In this document: positions 1-7,311 of the stretch, piece after piece
Layout of the letters: each line of letters begins with the position of its first letter
Position numbering within the stretch: position 1 is the first letter of the stretch
Assembly (NCBI RefSeq): GCF_900129225.1
Contig: NZ_FQUG01000003.1
Coordinates: 248,001-312,000, forward strand
DNA from: Schwartzia succinivorans DSM 10502
GTDB lineage: Bacteria > Bacillota > Negativicutes > Selenomonadales > Selenomonadaceae
Length of the DNA: 64,000 nt
Direction of reading: 5' to 3'
Translations under genes and position numbers: made by a program
Notes under the pieces: model-generated
What the model was told of the DNA's origin: nothing
The model's input: only the letters and a program-made list of their open reading frames with translations
The model's database searches: none

Positions 1-1353
1 TATCTGAAAGGTGTTTTTGAGGGTATAGGCTGCAGTGTTGTGCAGGATGCGGTGAACAATATCATTGCGGACCTTCCGGCAACGAAGGGCTTCGAAAACG
101 CGCCGCTTACGATTCTTCAGAGCCATATGGATATGGTCTGTGTCGCGGAAAAGGGCAGGGAGTACAATCCTTTAACAGATGAGATTAAGACAATCCGCAC
201 GGAGGAATATCTGACGGCTGACGGTACGAGCCTTGGCTCTGACGACGGCAGCGGTATTTCGGAGATTATTTATATTTTCAAAACCCTTGAGAAGCATGGG
301 CCGCTCCGTGCCATTATTACGGTTGACGAAGAGGTTGGCATGCTTGGGACGGAGAAGCTGGATGCCAAGTATGTGCAGGACGCTTCTTTTTATATCAACT
401 GTGATTCCGAAGAGGATGACCTTCTGACAATCGGCAGCGCAGGAAGTCTTGATGTTGAATTTCACCGTGAAATTCATTGGGGAAAAACTCCTGAAGGGAA
501 GGCCTGGAAGGTTTCTGTCAAGGGGCTTCTCGGCGGTCATTCCGGTGAGCGCATAGGTGACGGACGCGGCAACGCCCTCAGGGTTTTAGGACAGCTTATG
601 CTTGAGCTTGGCGAGGCAGGAATTTCATTTGCTGTTTCTTCTATGGAAGGCGGTCAGGCAAGAAATGCTATTGCTGATTCGGCTTCATTTACTTTTGTTT
701 CTTCCGCTGATGAGAAGGAAATCCTTAAGGTTTTGGATAACAGAAAGAAACGTTTCCTTGAAGCGTATGGAGCTGTAGACCCCGGTATGCATATCGAGCT
801 TTCGGCGGATGATAAGCCTGAGCATGTCATGAGTGATGAGGATGTGCGGGCTTTGGCTGAGCTTCTGGTTACTCTGCATACGGGTATATTTGCAATGTCG
901 TCCGCGCTTCCGGGACTTGTTGAGACCTCGGCCAATATCGGTATGCTCCGCATGACGGACAAGGAGGTATGGTTCTCATACTATCCGCGCTCCAGTGTGG
1001 ATTATAAGCTGGATTCCTTCAGCAAAAAGGCGATTATGCTTGGTGAAAGGTTCGGCTGTCCCGCAAAGGTAGGGACTCCGTCTCCTGCATGGCATGAGCG
1101 AACGGACAGCAAGCTGGCAAAAATCATTACAGAGGTTTTTGAGGAGCAGCACGGAGCTCCGATGCGTGTGGCAAGCATCCATGCAGGTCTTGAATGCAGT
1201 TGGATGGTGAAACGCAATCCAAAGCTTGATGTTGTTTCTGTAGGTGTAACTACGTACGATATACACAGCCCGAAGGAAAGACTTCTTCTTTCGACTGTAG
1301 CATCACAGGTAAAGATGATAAAGGAAACGCTGCGCCGTATCGCAGATATGTAA
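1..1353 (+). CDS. pepD: Cytosol non-specific dipeptidase PepD (M20C), 5' end cut by window
   Basis: The reading frame is open from base 1, so the N-terminus (roughly 50 residues by family length) lies outside the window. Zinc-peptidase motifs appear in family order: HMDMVC, SDDGSG, TVDEEVG, NCDSEE and, near the end, a His in SIHAGLECS. These match the metal and catalytic ligands of M20C PepD, which hydrolyses Xaa-His and many other dipeptides in the cytoplasm. The central lid/dimerisation domain (GGHSGERI onwards) is present. A bidirectional hairpin terminator follows directly. The GTG at 40 is an internal codon, not the start. Confidence 0.93.
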   Translation, partial: YLKGVFEGIGCSVVQDAVNNIIADLPATKGFENAPLTILQSHMDMVCVAEKGREYNPLTDEIKTIRTEEYLTADGTSLGSDDGSGISEIIYIFKTLEKHGPLRAIITVDEEVGMLGTEKLDAKYVQDASFYINCDSEEDDLLTIGSAGSLDVEFHREIHWGKTPEGKAWKVSVKGLLGGHSGERIGDGRGNALRVLGQLMLELGEAGISFAVSSMEGGQARNAIADSASFTFVSSADEKEILKVLDNRKKRFLEAYGAVDPGMHIELSADDKPEHVMSDEDVRALAELLVTLHTGIFAMSSALPGLVETSANIGMLRMTDKEVWFSYYPRSSVDYKLDSFSKKAIMLGERFGCPAKVGTPSPAWHERTDSKLAKIITEVFEEQHGAPMRVASIHAGLECSWMVKRNPKLDVVSVGVTTYDIHSPKERLLLSTVASQVKMIKETLRRIADM

Positions 1354-1364
1354 AAATAAGGATA

Positions 1365-1395
1365 AAAAAACGCTGACCGCGAGGTCAGCGTTTTT
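1365..1395. terminator. Bidirectional rho-independent terminator
   Basis: A perfect stem AAAAAACGCTGACC / GGTCAGCGTTTTT with loop GCGA lies between the converging pepD and TPR-like genes. It has A and T runs on both sides, so it can end transcription from both. Confidence 0.9.
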
Positions 1396-1405
1396 GTGTT
1401 TGTAA

Positions 1406-2113
1406 TCAGATATCCCAGTGAAGGGAATCAGGGTTCGGAGTTGCGTGGTCGATGGTATTAAGAATCCATGACGCGTTTTCATGCTGCTGGTTGAATGCCT
1501 GATTCAGTCCGGCAAGGTAGCTTTCGGGAACATCCATGTATTTGAGTGCCATGTGCATGTAGTCTTTTGCCACAAGAGGTACACCGCGCTCAGCCGCAAG
1601 CTGTGCCTTGAAGCGGTAACCGTAGTACAGGTAGCTGTTATGCTTTATGGGAATGTCCTCGTATGCGGCTATGCGTTCATCAACCTCTTCCTCAGCGCTC
1701 TGAATGCTGCCCTGGGCATGGAGAGTACTCCAGCGGTCTGCCCAGAGCTCGCCGCGAAGAATATACTTGTAAAGGAAGTCTGTGGACTCGGCAAGCTCAA
1801 TGGCGAGATTGATATGACGAAGCGCGTCATCGTATTTTTTGTCCTCGCGCTCCAGGGTGCTGAGCTTCTGCAGGGCGTAAACCTTTTCCTCGACATCCTG
1901 AGAGTTTTCTTCGTCAACCTCGGCCTCTACTACGGAGCGGAGAAGCTCAATTGCTTCATCACGGTGCTCTGATTTAGGCATTGCAAGGAAATGCGCAAGA
2001 CGCGCGCGCGCATGCCAGTTATCCATGCCGCCCGTAAAAAGAGTTTCCGGCGGCGGTGGAGTCTGTCGGTCTATTACATGATGGACGAGTTTATGAAATT
2101 CTTCCTGTGTCAT
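1406..2113 (-). CDS. TPR-like hypothetical protein, 235 aa
   Basis: A soluble, acidic, largely helical protein with no signal peptide. Helix pairs around residues 70-180 (for example the stretch YDDALRHINLAIELAES) have the alternating pattern of tetratricopeptide repeats, which usually hold partner proteins. The start has a good AGGAG site. It is the last gene of a leftward set after the acyltransferase and the SIMPL protein and shares the terminator with pepD. No specific function can be read from it. Confidence 0.75.
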   Translation of the reverse strand: MTQEEFHKLVHHVIDRQTPPPPETLFTGGMDNWHARARLAHFLAMPKSEHRDEAIELLRSVVEAEVDEENSQDVEEKVYALQKLSTLEREDKKYDDALRHINLAIELAESTDFLYKYILRGELWADRWSTLHAQGSIQSAEEEVDERIAAYEDIPIKHNSYLYYGYRFKAQLAAERGVPLVAKDYMHMALKYMDVPESYLAGLNQAFNQQHENASWILNTIDHATPNPDSLHWDI

Positions 2114-2129
2114 AAATACATCTCCTTTT

Positions 2130-3245
2130 TTATTTTTTAGGATATATTCCTATTGTCAGCATATTTATAATCGGAATATTGTTTCCGATTCTTCTCATTA
2201 TTACGGCTGCTGTTACAGCAGTTACTGCAATCAAAATATAAAAGACGATAGCTGCAGGCGCGGTCATGATTATTCCGCAGCGTTCAAACAGCATGCTCAG
2301 ATATGTGATTGCAATGGGGTGAGCGAGATAGGCAAAGTAAGAATGACGCCCCAAAAGAGAGAGGAGCGGATTCAGCTTATCCGGATATCTCTGATAGGTG
2401 AAAATCGTAAAGAAGAAAAGCGATGCCGCAATCGTGTAGAAAATACCTGCAGGACAGAGCTGGTGAGCAGTGTTTATGCCCTCAATCGCAGTATAGTGCT
2501 TTGCGGAAAGAAGGTAGTAATAGTATCCCAGCAGAGCTGCGAGGGAGATCCAAAAGAACAGGACAATCTCCGTGCGCCTTTTTTCCATAAAGCGAAGAAA
2601 GGCTTTGTAGTTTATTGCAAGCCATCCGCCAAGCAGGAAGATGAAGAAATAATGCATCACCCAGTAATTAAGACGGTTTACCATGAACGACTTTAACAGC
2701 CAGTTTTCAATGCCGTAAGGATTGAAGATGAAGCTGGACCAGTAATCAAATGCAATCTGCGCAATCAGCAGCAGTGAAAGATTCAGCGGAGTTATGCGCC
2801 TGAGAATGGCAATCCAGAGAGGCATCAGAAGATAGAACCACAGAAGAATTACCATGAAGTAAAGCTGGTAGCTGCACAGACCGAAGAATAAATAATACGC
2901 CGCCGTAAATGGCCGCAGAAGAGATGTGTCATGATATAAAAATGTATAGTGCAGAATGTAAAAAAGCGACCATACTAGATAAGGAACAAGAACAGTCTTG
3001 AATCTGCGCTTCATAAAGTCTACGTATGAGAAGGGCTCCTTCAGGTCCAAATGATAAAAAAGGCCGAAGGCAGAAATGAAAAAGAAAATCGGTACGGAAA
3101 AGCGTGTCGCGACCTCAAACAGGGCAACAAGATGCGGATTCGGTGTCGGGTTTGAGAGATACTGAGAGCCGACATGTATTCCTATTACGCCCAGCATTGA
3201 GATGCCGCGGATATATTCAATAGCGTCAAGACGCGGTCTATTCAT
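2130..3245 (-). CDS. Acyltransferase family 3 membrane protein
   Basis: An integral membrane protein with about ten hydrophobic segments. The N-terminus (RLDAIEYIRGISMLGVIGIH) carries the arginine/histidine pattern of acyltransferase_3 (PF01757) proteins, which O-acetylate or otherwise acylate exported sugars and peptidoglycan. Substrate unknown. The ATG at 3245 is preferred: GAGGTGG sits 8 nt upstream and overlaps the stop of the preceding gene. A GTG at 3257 in the same frame has no room for a ribosome site. Translation is probably coupled to the SIMPL gene. Confidence 0.85.
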   Translation of the reverse strand: MNRPRLDAIEYIRGISMLGVIGIHVGSQYLSNPTPNPHLVALFEVATRFSVPIFFFISAFGLFYHLDLKEPFSYVDFMKRRFKTVLVPYLVWSLFYILHYTFLYHDTSLLRPFTAAYYLFFGLCSYQLYFMVILLWFYLLMPLWIAILRRITPLNLSLLLIAQIAFDYWSSFIFNPYGIENWLLKSFMVNRLNYWVMHYFFIFLLGGWLAINYKAFLRFMEKRRTEIVLFFWISLAALLGYYYYLLSAKHYTAIEGINTAHQLCPAGIFYTIAASLFFFTIFTYQRYPDKLNPLLSLLGRHSYFAYLAHPIAITYLSMLFERCGIIMTAPAAIVFYILIAVTAVTAAVIMRRIGNNIPIINMLTIGIYPKK

Positions 3246-3258
3246 GAGCGGCGCCACC

Positions 3259-3975
3259 TCAGTCTGCTATTATGAAGTCTACATGTACATCTGCCGAGAG
3301 GGTAATTGTTCCTGCTTCGATAGGTGTTGACATGCTCATGTCCGCAGCTGCGTTTGCCATGAATGATTTGCGTGCACGGGAATTAAAATCATAGGAATTT
3401 TCCGATATGTTCTGAACGCCGACGATTTTTTTGCCAAGTGCCTGTGCGATAATGTCTGCCTTTTCACGGGCGTCCTTTACCGCGGCAGTGAGCGCGGCAC
3501 GGCGGAGTGCCTTTGTATCGCTGACGGAAAAATCAAGGGAACTGACATTGTTTGCCCCTGCTGCAAGGGCGGAGTCAATGACCTGACCGACAAGGTCAAT
3601 ATTTTTTATATGAACAGATATCTTGTTTGAGACAGTATACCCCGTAATTTCATTGGTACGGCCGTTGGAGCGGTCGTAGTCAGGATGGAAGCTGTAGTCC
3701 TCCGTGCGGATATCACGGTCCTCAATTCCGAGTGCAGAGAGGGTCCTGCGGATAGCAGATGCTGTCAGCGCATTCTGCTGCTGTGCTTCCTCTGCTGCTG
3801 CCGCGTGTGTGACAACACCGAGAGTGAGGTCTGCACGGTCGGGCACACCTTCAACGCGGCCTGTACCGCTTACAGATATGACAGGAACCTTCTGCTCAGC
3901 TGCAAATGCCGTGCCGGAAAAGAGAACACCGAATACGAGCAGCAGCGTGAAAAGAAAGCGTAAAGAACGAACCAT
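3259..3975 (-). CDS. SIMPL (DUF541/YggE-like) domain exported protein, 238 aa
   Basis: A cleavable signal peptide (about residues 1-25, ending TAFAAE) leads into a SIMPL domain beginning VISVSGTGRVEGVPDRADL, the family hallmark. Length fits YggE-like proteins, which are exported and linked to oxidative or envelope stress; biochemical role unclear. First gene of the leftward operon with the acyltransferase and TPR-like genes. A consensus-like promoter lies at 4024-4052. Confidence 0.88.
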   Translation of the reverse strand: MVRSLRFLFTLLLVFGVLFSGTAFAAEQKVPVISVSGTGRVEGVPDRADLTLGVVTHAAAAEEAQQQNALTASAIRRTLSALGIEDRDIRTEDYSFHPDYDRSNGRTNEITGYTVSNKISVHIKNIDLVGQVIDSALAAGANNVSSLDFSVSDTKALRRAALTAAVKDAREKADIIAQALGKKIVGVQNISENSYDFNSRARKSFMANAAADMSMSTPIEAGTITLSADVHVDFIIAD

Positions 3976-4023
3976 ATAATATCACTCCTTAGATGACATA
4001 AAAAACGCTTAATGCTATGGAAT

Positions 4024-4052
4024 ATCATAGCGAATTGGGTTTCTTTTGTAAA
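4024..4052 (-). promoter_or_regulatory. Promoter of the SIMPL-acyltransferase operon
   Basis: On the minus strand: TTTACA, 17-nt spacer, TATGAT. It lies about 50 nt upstream of the SIMPL start codon. Confidence 0.7.
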
Positions 4053-4079
4053 GGAGAGGAGACTTCGGGGCGGTTTTCC

Positions 4080-4109
4080 TTGACAAGGAGAAGAGGCAGA
4101 TAGTATAAT
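4080..4109 (+). promoter_or_regulatory. Promoter of tRNA-Leu
   Basis: A perfect TTGACA, an 18-nt spacer and a perfect TATAAT end 27 nt before the mature tRNA, as expected for a strong stable-RNA promoter. Confidence 0.85.
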
Positions 4110-4136
4110 AGCTTCTGTTAGTTACGTTGTAGGTGC

Positions 4137-4223
4137 GCCGGAGTGGCGGAATTGGCAGACGCAGCAGACTCAAAATCTGCCGTTGGCAACAACGTGCCGG
4201 TTCAAGTCCGGCCTTCGGCACCA
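4137..4223 (+). tRNA. tRNA-Leu (anticodon CAA), CCA encoded
   Basis: Acceptor GCCGGAG pairs with CTTCGGC, followed by discriminator A and encoded CCA. The anticodon arm GCAGA-CTCAAAA-TCTGC gives anticodon CAA (reads UUG). A long variable arm (CCGTTGGCAACAACG) and the TTCAAGT T-loop identify a class II leucine tRNA. A terminator follows after 8 nt. Confidence 0.96.
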
Positions 4224-4231
4224 GAAAAAAC

Positions 4232-4264
4232 AAAGGCTTCCGAGAGATTCGGAGGCCTTTTTCT
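4232..4264. terminator. Terminator shared by tRNA-Leu and the converging ECF gene
   Basis: A 12-bp stem (AAAGGCTTCCGA with TCGGAGGCCTTT, one G-T pair) is followed by TTCTTTT on the plus strand and preceded by an A-rich run, so it can act in both directions. Confidence 0.85.
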
Positions 4265-4270
4265 TTTGCA

Positions 4271-4816
4271 TTACATCGATATGTGGATTGATTTTTTCAG
4301 CGGTTTCAAAAGAACAAGCGCTGCGGCAGTATTTACGACGCTTTTTGCCAAAAGCCCATAGGCGGAGGCAATTCCTGCGGCAGCACTGTCGTAAAGTACT
4401 GCGCCGAAAGCTGCATAACCAAAGGTCATCCAGAGTGAGGCTGCGGTAAAGGCTGCGGCTGTTTTTGTAAATCCTGTGGACTCCTTATCCGGTCTCGCGA
4501 TAATATACACTATATAAGCCATTATCAATTTGATGATTATTGTAGGCGCTGCCCAGATGTAAAAGCCGCCGATGATGTCCGCCATTGTCGAGCCTATGCA
4601 GGCGGCTAAAAGAGCGGGGCGTTTAGGGATGAGCATAACAATTAGAAAAATTGCGGCATCGCCCATGTGAGCGTAGCCGAGCGGTATGGGAATCTTCGGA
4701 ACAAATGTGGCAAGAAACACAACGGTACTCATGGCAGCACAGAGACAAAGCTCTTTTGTGGTGAATCTCGCTCCGGCTGTGGGTTGATAGGATGTTCCCG
4801 GTTGAATAACTGACAT
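4271..4816 (-). CDS. ECF transporter S component, 181 aa
   Basis: Five to six hydrophobic segments, and the stretch IPLGYAHMGDAAIFL followed by GSTMADIIGGF, match the substrate-binding S components of energy-coupling-factor vitamin transporters (PF07155-like group). S components bind a vitamin or precursor and dock on a shared EcfAAT module, which is not in this window. The sequence does not reveal the substrate, and no riboswitch was recognised in the 260-nt upstream gap. Confidence 0.8.
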   Translation of the reverse strand: MSVIQPGTSYQPTAGARFTTKELCLCAAMSTVVFLATFVPKIPIPLGYAHMGDAAIFLIVMLIPKRPALLAACIGSTMADIIGGFYIWAAPTIIIKLIMAYIVYIIARPDKESTGFTKTAAAFTAASLWMTFGYAAFGAVLYDSAAAGIASAYGLLAKSVVNTAAALVLLKPLKKSIHISM

Positions 4817-4960
4817 GATTATACACTTCCTTCATATTTTCTGTTTTCGATTGTACAGACTATGTGGACATATAAAAATATCCAGTTTGTAAAAAATTAT
4901 TATGCCAGATGTATTGCGAAAAATATATCATTTAAATTGTACAAAACTTTCCTAATTATG

Positions 4961-4989
4961 TTTACATTTGTGTATATACATGTTATACT
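4961..4989 (+). promoter_or_regulatory. Promoter of the rimP-nusA-infB operon
   Basis: TTTACA, 17-nt spacer, TATACT. Transcription would start near 4996, just before the leader hairpin. Confidence 0.78.
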
Positions 4990-5015
4990 TGAACGAGTAA
5001 ATAGATTATCGGTTT

Positions 5016-5045
5016 CGAAAGAGTGAGCGCCAGCTCACTCTTTCG
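5016..5045 (+). promoter_or_regulatory. 13-bp leader hairpin upstream of rimP
   Basis: A perfect inverted repeat CGAAAGAGTGAGC / GCTCACTCTTTCG closes a GCCA loop about 20 nt into the predicted transcript and 35 nt before the start codon. No T-run follows, so it is not an ordinary terminator. It may protect the mRNA 5' end or bind a regulator; the role is inferred. Confidence 0.6.
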
Positions 5046-5079
5046 CATTGTATGAGAAAGATTTTGAGGAGGAATGTCT

Positions 5080-5526
5080 GTGGCAGGTTATGTGGAAAAG
5101 ACCGTAGAAAAGCTCGCGGAGGAGCTTTTGGCGGATACGGGGCTTGAACTCGTGGATGTCGAATATGTGAAGGAAAAGGATTGGTATCTTCGTGTTTATA
5201 TAGATAAGCCGGAGGGAATTGATATCGAGGACTGTCAGGCACTTTCAGAGAAGCTTGAAAAAGAGCTCGACGAAAAAAATGTGGTTCCGGACAGCTATAT
5301 ACTCGAGGTTTCGTCACCGGGTCTTGACCGCGTGCTGAAAAAAGAGAAGGATTTTGTCCGCGAGGCGGGAAAGATAGTTGATGTTTCACTTTATGAACCG
5401 CTTGACGGCAGTAAGCAGATTACAGGTAAATTGATTGGCTGCGAGGATAATGCTCTGAAGCTGGAGGAACTTGAGCCGATTGATATGAAGAAAATCGCGC
5501 AGGTGCGTTTACATATTGATATTTAA
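5080..5526 (+). CDS. rimP: Ribosome maturation factor RimP, 148 aa
   Basis: Contains the RimP core: GLELVDVEYVKEKDWYLRVY, then DIEDCQ and YILEVSSPGLDR. RimP assists 30S subunit maturation. Start choice: AGGAGG at 5067-5072 is only 1 nt from an ATG at 5074 but 7 nt from the in-frame GTG at 5080, so GTG is preferred; the difference is two residues. First gene of the operon; nusA follows after 20 nt. Confidence 0.93.
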   Translation: MAGYVEKTVEKLAEELLADTGLELVDVEYVKEKDWYLRVYIDKPEGIDIEDCQALSEKLEKELDEKNVVPDSYILEVSSPGLDRVLKKEKDFVREAGKIVDVSLYEPLDGSKQITGKLIGCEDNALKLEELEPIDMKKIAQVRLHIDI

Positions 5527-5546
5527 ATCATTAGGAGGAGCAGATT

Positions 5547-6710
5547 TTGATTAAACGGAGCAGGGGAAAGGCAAAGAAAGAACAGGCTCTCAATTACGGT
5601 GCGGATTTTATGGATGCGTTCCGCGAGCTGGCACAGGAGAAAGGAATTGCGCCGGAGGTGCTGTTTGAGGCTATTGAGGCAGCGCTGATTACGGCGTACC
5701 GCCGCAATTTCGGCGGCGCAGCGCAGAATGTACGCGTGTCTCTTGACCGCACGACAGGAGAGTATCATGTGTATGCGATTAAGACAGTCGTCGAAGAGGT
5801 AGAAAATCCGATAACGGATATTTCTCTTAGTGATGCTCAGGCAATCAAGCCGGATTACGAGGTCGGAGATGTATTTGAGCTTGAGGTAACACCCGCCAAT
5901 TTTGGACGTGTTGCTGCACAGACGGCAAAGCAGGTTGTTGTACAGCGTATACGTGAAGCAGAGCGCGGAAATATTTTTGATGAATATTCCGAGCGTGAAA
6001 GCGATATCATCACGGGTACGGTTGAACGTGTAGAAAACCGCAATGTATATATTGATCTCGGGAAGACAGAAGCTGTTCTTACACCGACAGAACAGATTGA
6101 GGGTGAGACCTACGAGTACGGAGACCGTATCAAGGCATACATTCTGGAAGTACGCCGTACCTCCAAGGGACCTCAGATTGCAGTATCACGCACTCATCCG
6201 GGACTTCTGAAGCGTCTGTTTGAGCGTGAGGTTCCTGAGATTCAGGATGGAATTGTAGAGATTAAATCCGTTGCGCGTGAGCCGGGTATGCGTTCCAAGA
6301 TTGCGGTGTACTCCCGTGATGAGGATGTTGATCCGGTAGGTGCATGTGTAGGTCATAAGGGCCTTCGCGTACAGGCTGTTGTTGATGAAATCAGAAACGA
6401 AAAGGTTGATATTGTAAAATGGAACGCTGATTCCGCAAGGTATATTGCCAATGCCCTTAGTCCGGCAAAGGTTGTTTCCGTCGCGGTAAACGAAGCAGAG
6501 AAGATTTCCCGCGTCGTAGTTCCTGACTATCAGCTGTCGCTTGCCATCGGCAAGGAAGGTCAGAACGCGCGTCTTGCTGCAAAGCTGACGGGCTGGAAGA
6601 TAGATATTAAGAGTGAATCCCAGGCCGCTGACGAGGAAATTGACGAATCAATGGATCTTGTTGAGGTCACAGGTGAGGAGTCTTTCTCTGCGGAGGGGGA
6701 TGCCGAATGA
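5547..6710 (+). CDS. nusA: Transcription termination/antitermination factor NusA, 387 aa
   Basis: Domain order: N-terminal RNA-polymerase-binding domain (AIEAALITAYRRNFG), S1 domain (about 150-215), KH1 and KH2 (SLAIGKEGQNARLAAKLTGW) and a short acidic tail. It lacks the C-terminal acidic repeats of proteobacterial NusA, as usual for Firmicutes. It begins with TTG, supported by AGGAGGAG about 7 nt upstream, giving a basic 20-residue N-terminal extension compared with most NusA. The alternative ATG at 5610 has no ribosome site. It modulates pausing and termination. Confidence 0.95.
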   Translation: MIKRSRGKAKKEQALNYGADFMDAFRELAQEKGIAPEVLFEAIEAALITAYRRNFGGAAQNVRVSLDRTTGEYHVYAIKTVVEEVENPITDISLSDAQAIKPDYEVGDVFELEVTPANFGRVAAQTAKQVVVQRIREAERGNIFDEYSERESDIITGTVERVENRNVYIDLGKTEAVLTPTEQIEGETYEYGDRIKAYILEVRRTSKGPQIAVSRTHPGLLKRLFEREVPEIQDGIVEIKSVAREPGMRSKIAVYSRDEDVDPVGACVGHKGLRVQAVVDEIRNEKVDIVKWNADSARYIANALSPAKVVSVAVNEAEKISRVVVPDYQLSLAIGKEGQNARLAAKLTGWKIDIKSESQAADEEIDESMDLVEVTGEESFSAEGDAE

Positions 6711-6991
6711 CGGCAGTCAAAAAAATTCCTCAGCGTCTTTGCATAGGGTGTCAGACGGTACACCCCAAGAAAGAGCTGATTCGCATAGTCCGCAGCCCTG
6801 AAGGAGATTTTTCCGTTGACCGTACAGGAAAAAAATCCGGACGCGGAGCCTATGTATGCGATAAAATCGAATGCTTTGATGCGGCAGTAAAGGCACATCG
6901 TTTTCAGAAGTCATTTCAGGGAGAAATCGGCGCAGATGTGTTGAAGGTACTCCGTGAGCAGTTTGAACAGGGTAAGAAAGATGAAGGATGA
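6707..6991 (+). CDS. rnpM: RNase P modulator RnpM (YlxR family, DUF448), 94 aa
   Basis: The YlxR signature is clear: RLCIGCQTVHPKKELIRIVR and later GRGAYVCDKIEC. The family binds RNase P RNA and modulates its activity in Bacillus. The start overlaps the nusA stop by ATGA, and the gene overlaps ylxQ, so translation is coupled through the operon. Confidence 0.93.
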   Translation: MTAVKKIPQRLCIGCQTVHPKKELIRIVRSPEGDFSVDRTGKKSGRGAYVCDKIECFDAAVKAHRFQKSFQGEIGADVLKVLREQFEQGKKDEG

Positions 6992-7292
6992 AAAAATCGT
7001 CAATCTTCTGAGCATGGCACAGCGTGCGGGCCGCGTAGCTTCCGGCGATACGGCTGCACGGGAGGCGTTTTCGGGACACAAGGCAAAATGTGTTATTTTG
7101 GCCCGTGACGCAGCAGAGGATACGAAAAAGCTTTATCGTAACATGGCTGAAAAAGCAGGTATTCCTGTGTATGAGGCAATGGATAAGGAGTCGCTGGGAA
7201 ATGCCATCGGAAAGGCACAGCGTGCAGCGGCAGTCCTTTTGGATAGAGGTTTCAGTGACGCGTTGAAGAAACGTTTGGAGAGCAATCAATGA
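6981..7292 (+). CDS. ylxQ: L7Ae-family ribosomal protein YlxQ, 103 aa
   Basis: A small L7Ae/L30e fold protein: [18 protein letters not shown], then [18 protein letters not shown]. Members bind kink-turn RNA. The ATG at 6981 is chosen because it matches family N-termini and overlaps the end of rnpM by 11 nt; a GTG at 6954 in the same frame would add nine unlikely residues. Sits between rnpM and infB as in Bacillus. Confidence 0.9.
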   Translation: MKDEKIVNLLSMAQRAGRVASGDTAAREAFSGHKAKCVILARDAAEDTKKLYRNMAEKAGIPVYEAMDKESLGNAIGKAQRAAAVLLDRGFSDALKKRLESNQ

Positions 7293-7311
7293 TATATACG
7301 GAGGTGGCTCT

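Noticed and set aside
4817-4960. Possible riboswitch upstream of the ECF S component
   Set aside because: AT-rich with no recognisable conserved aptamer bases or terminator/anti-terminator pair.
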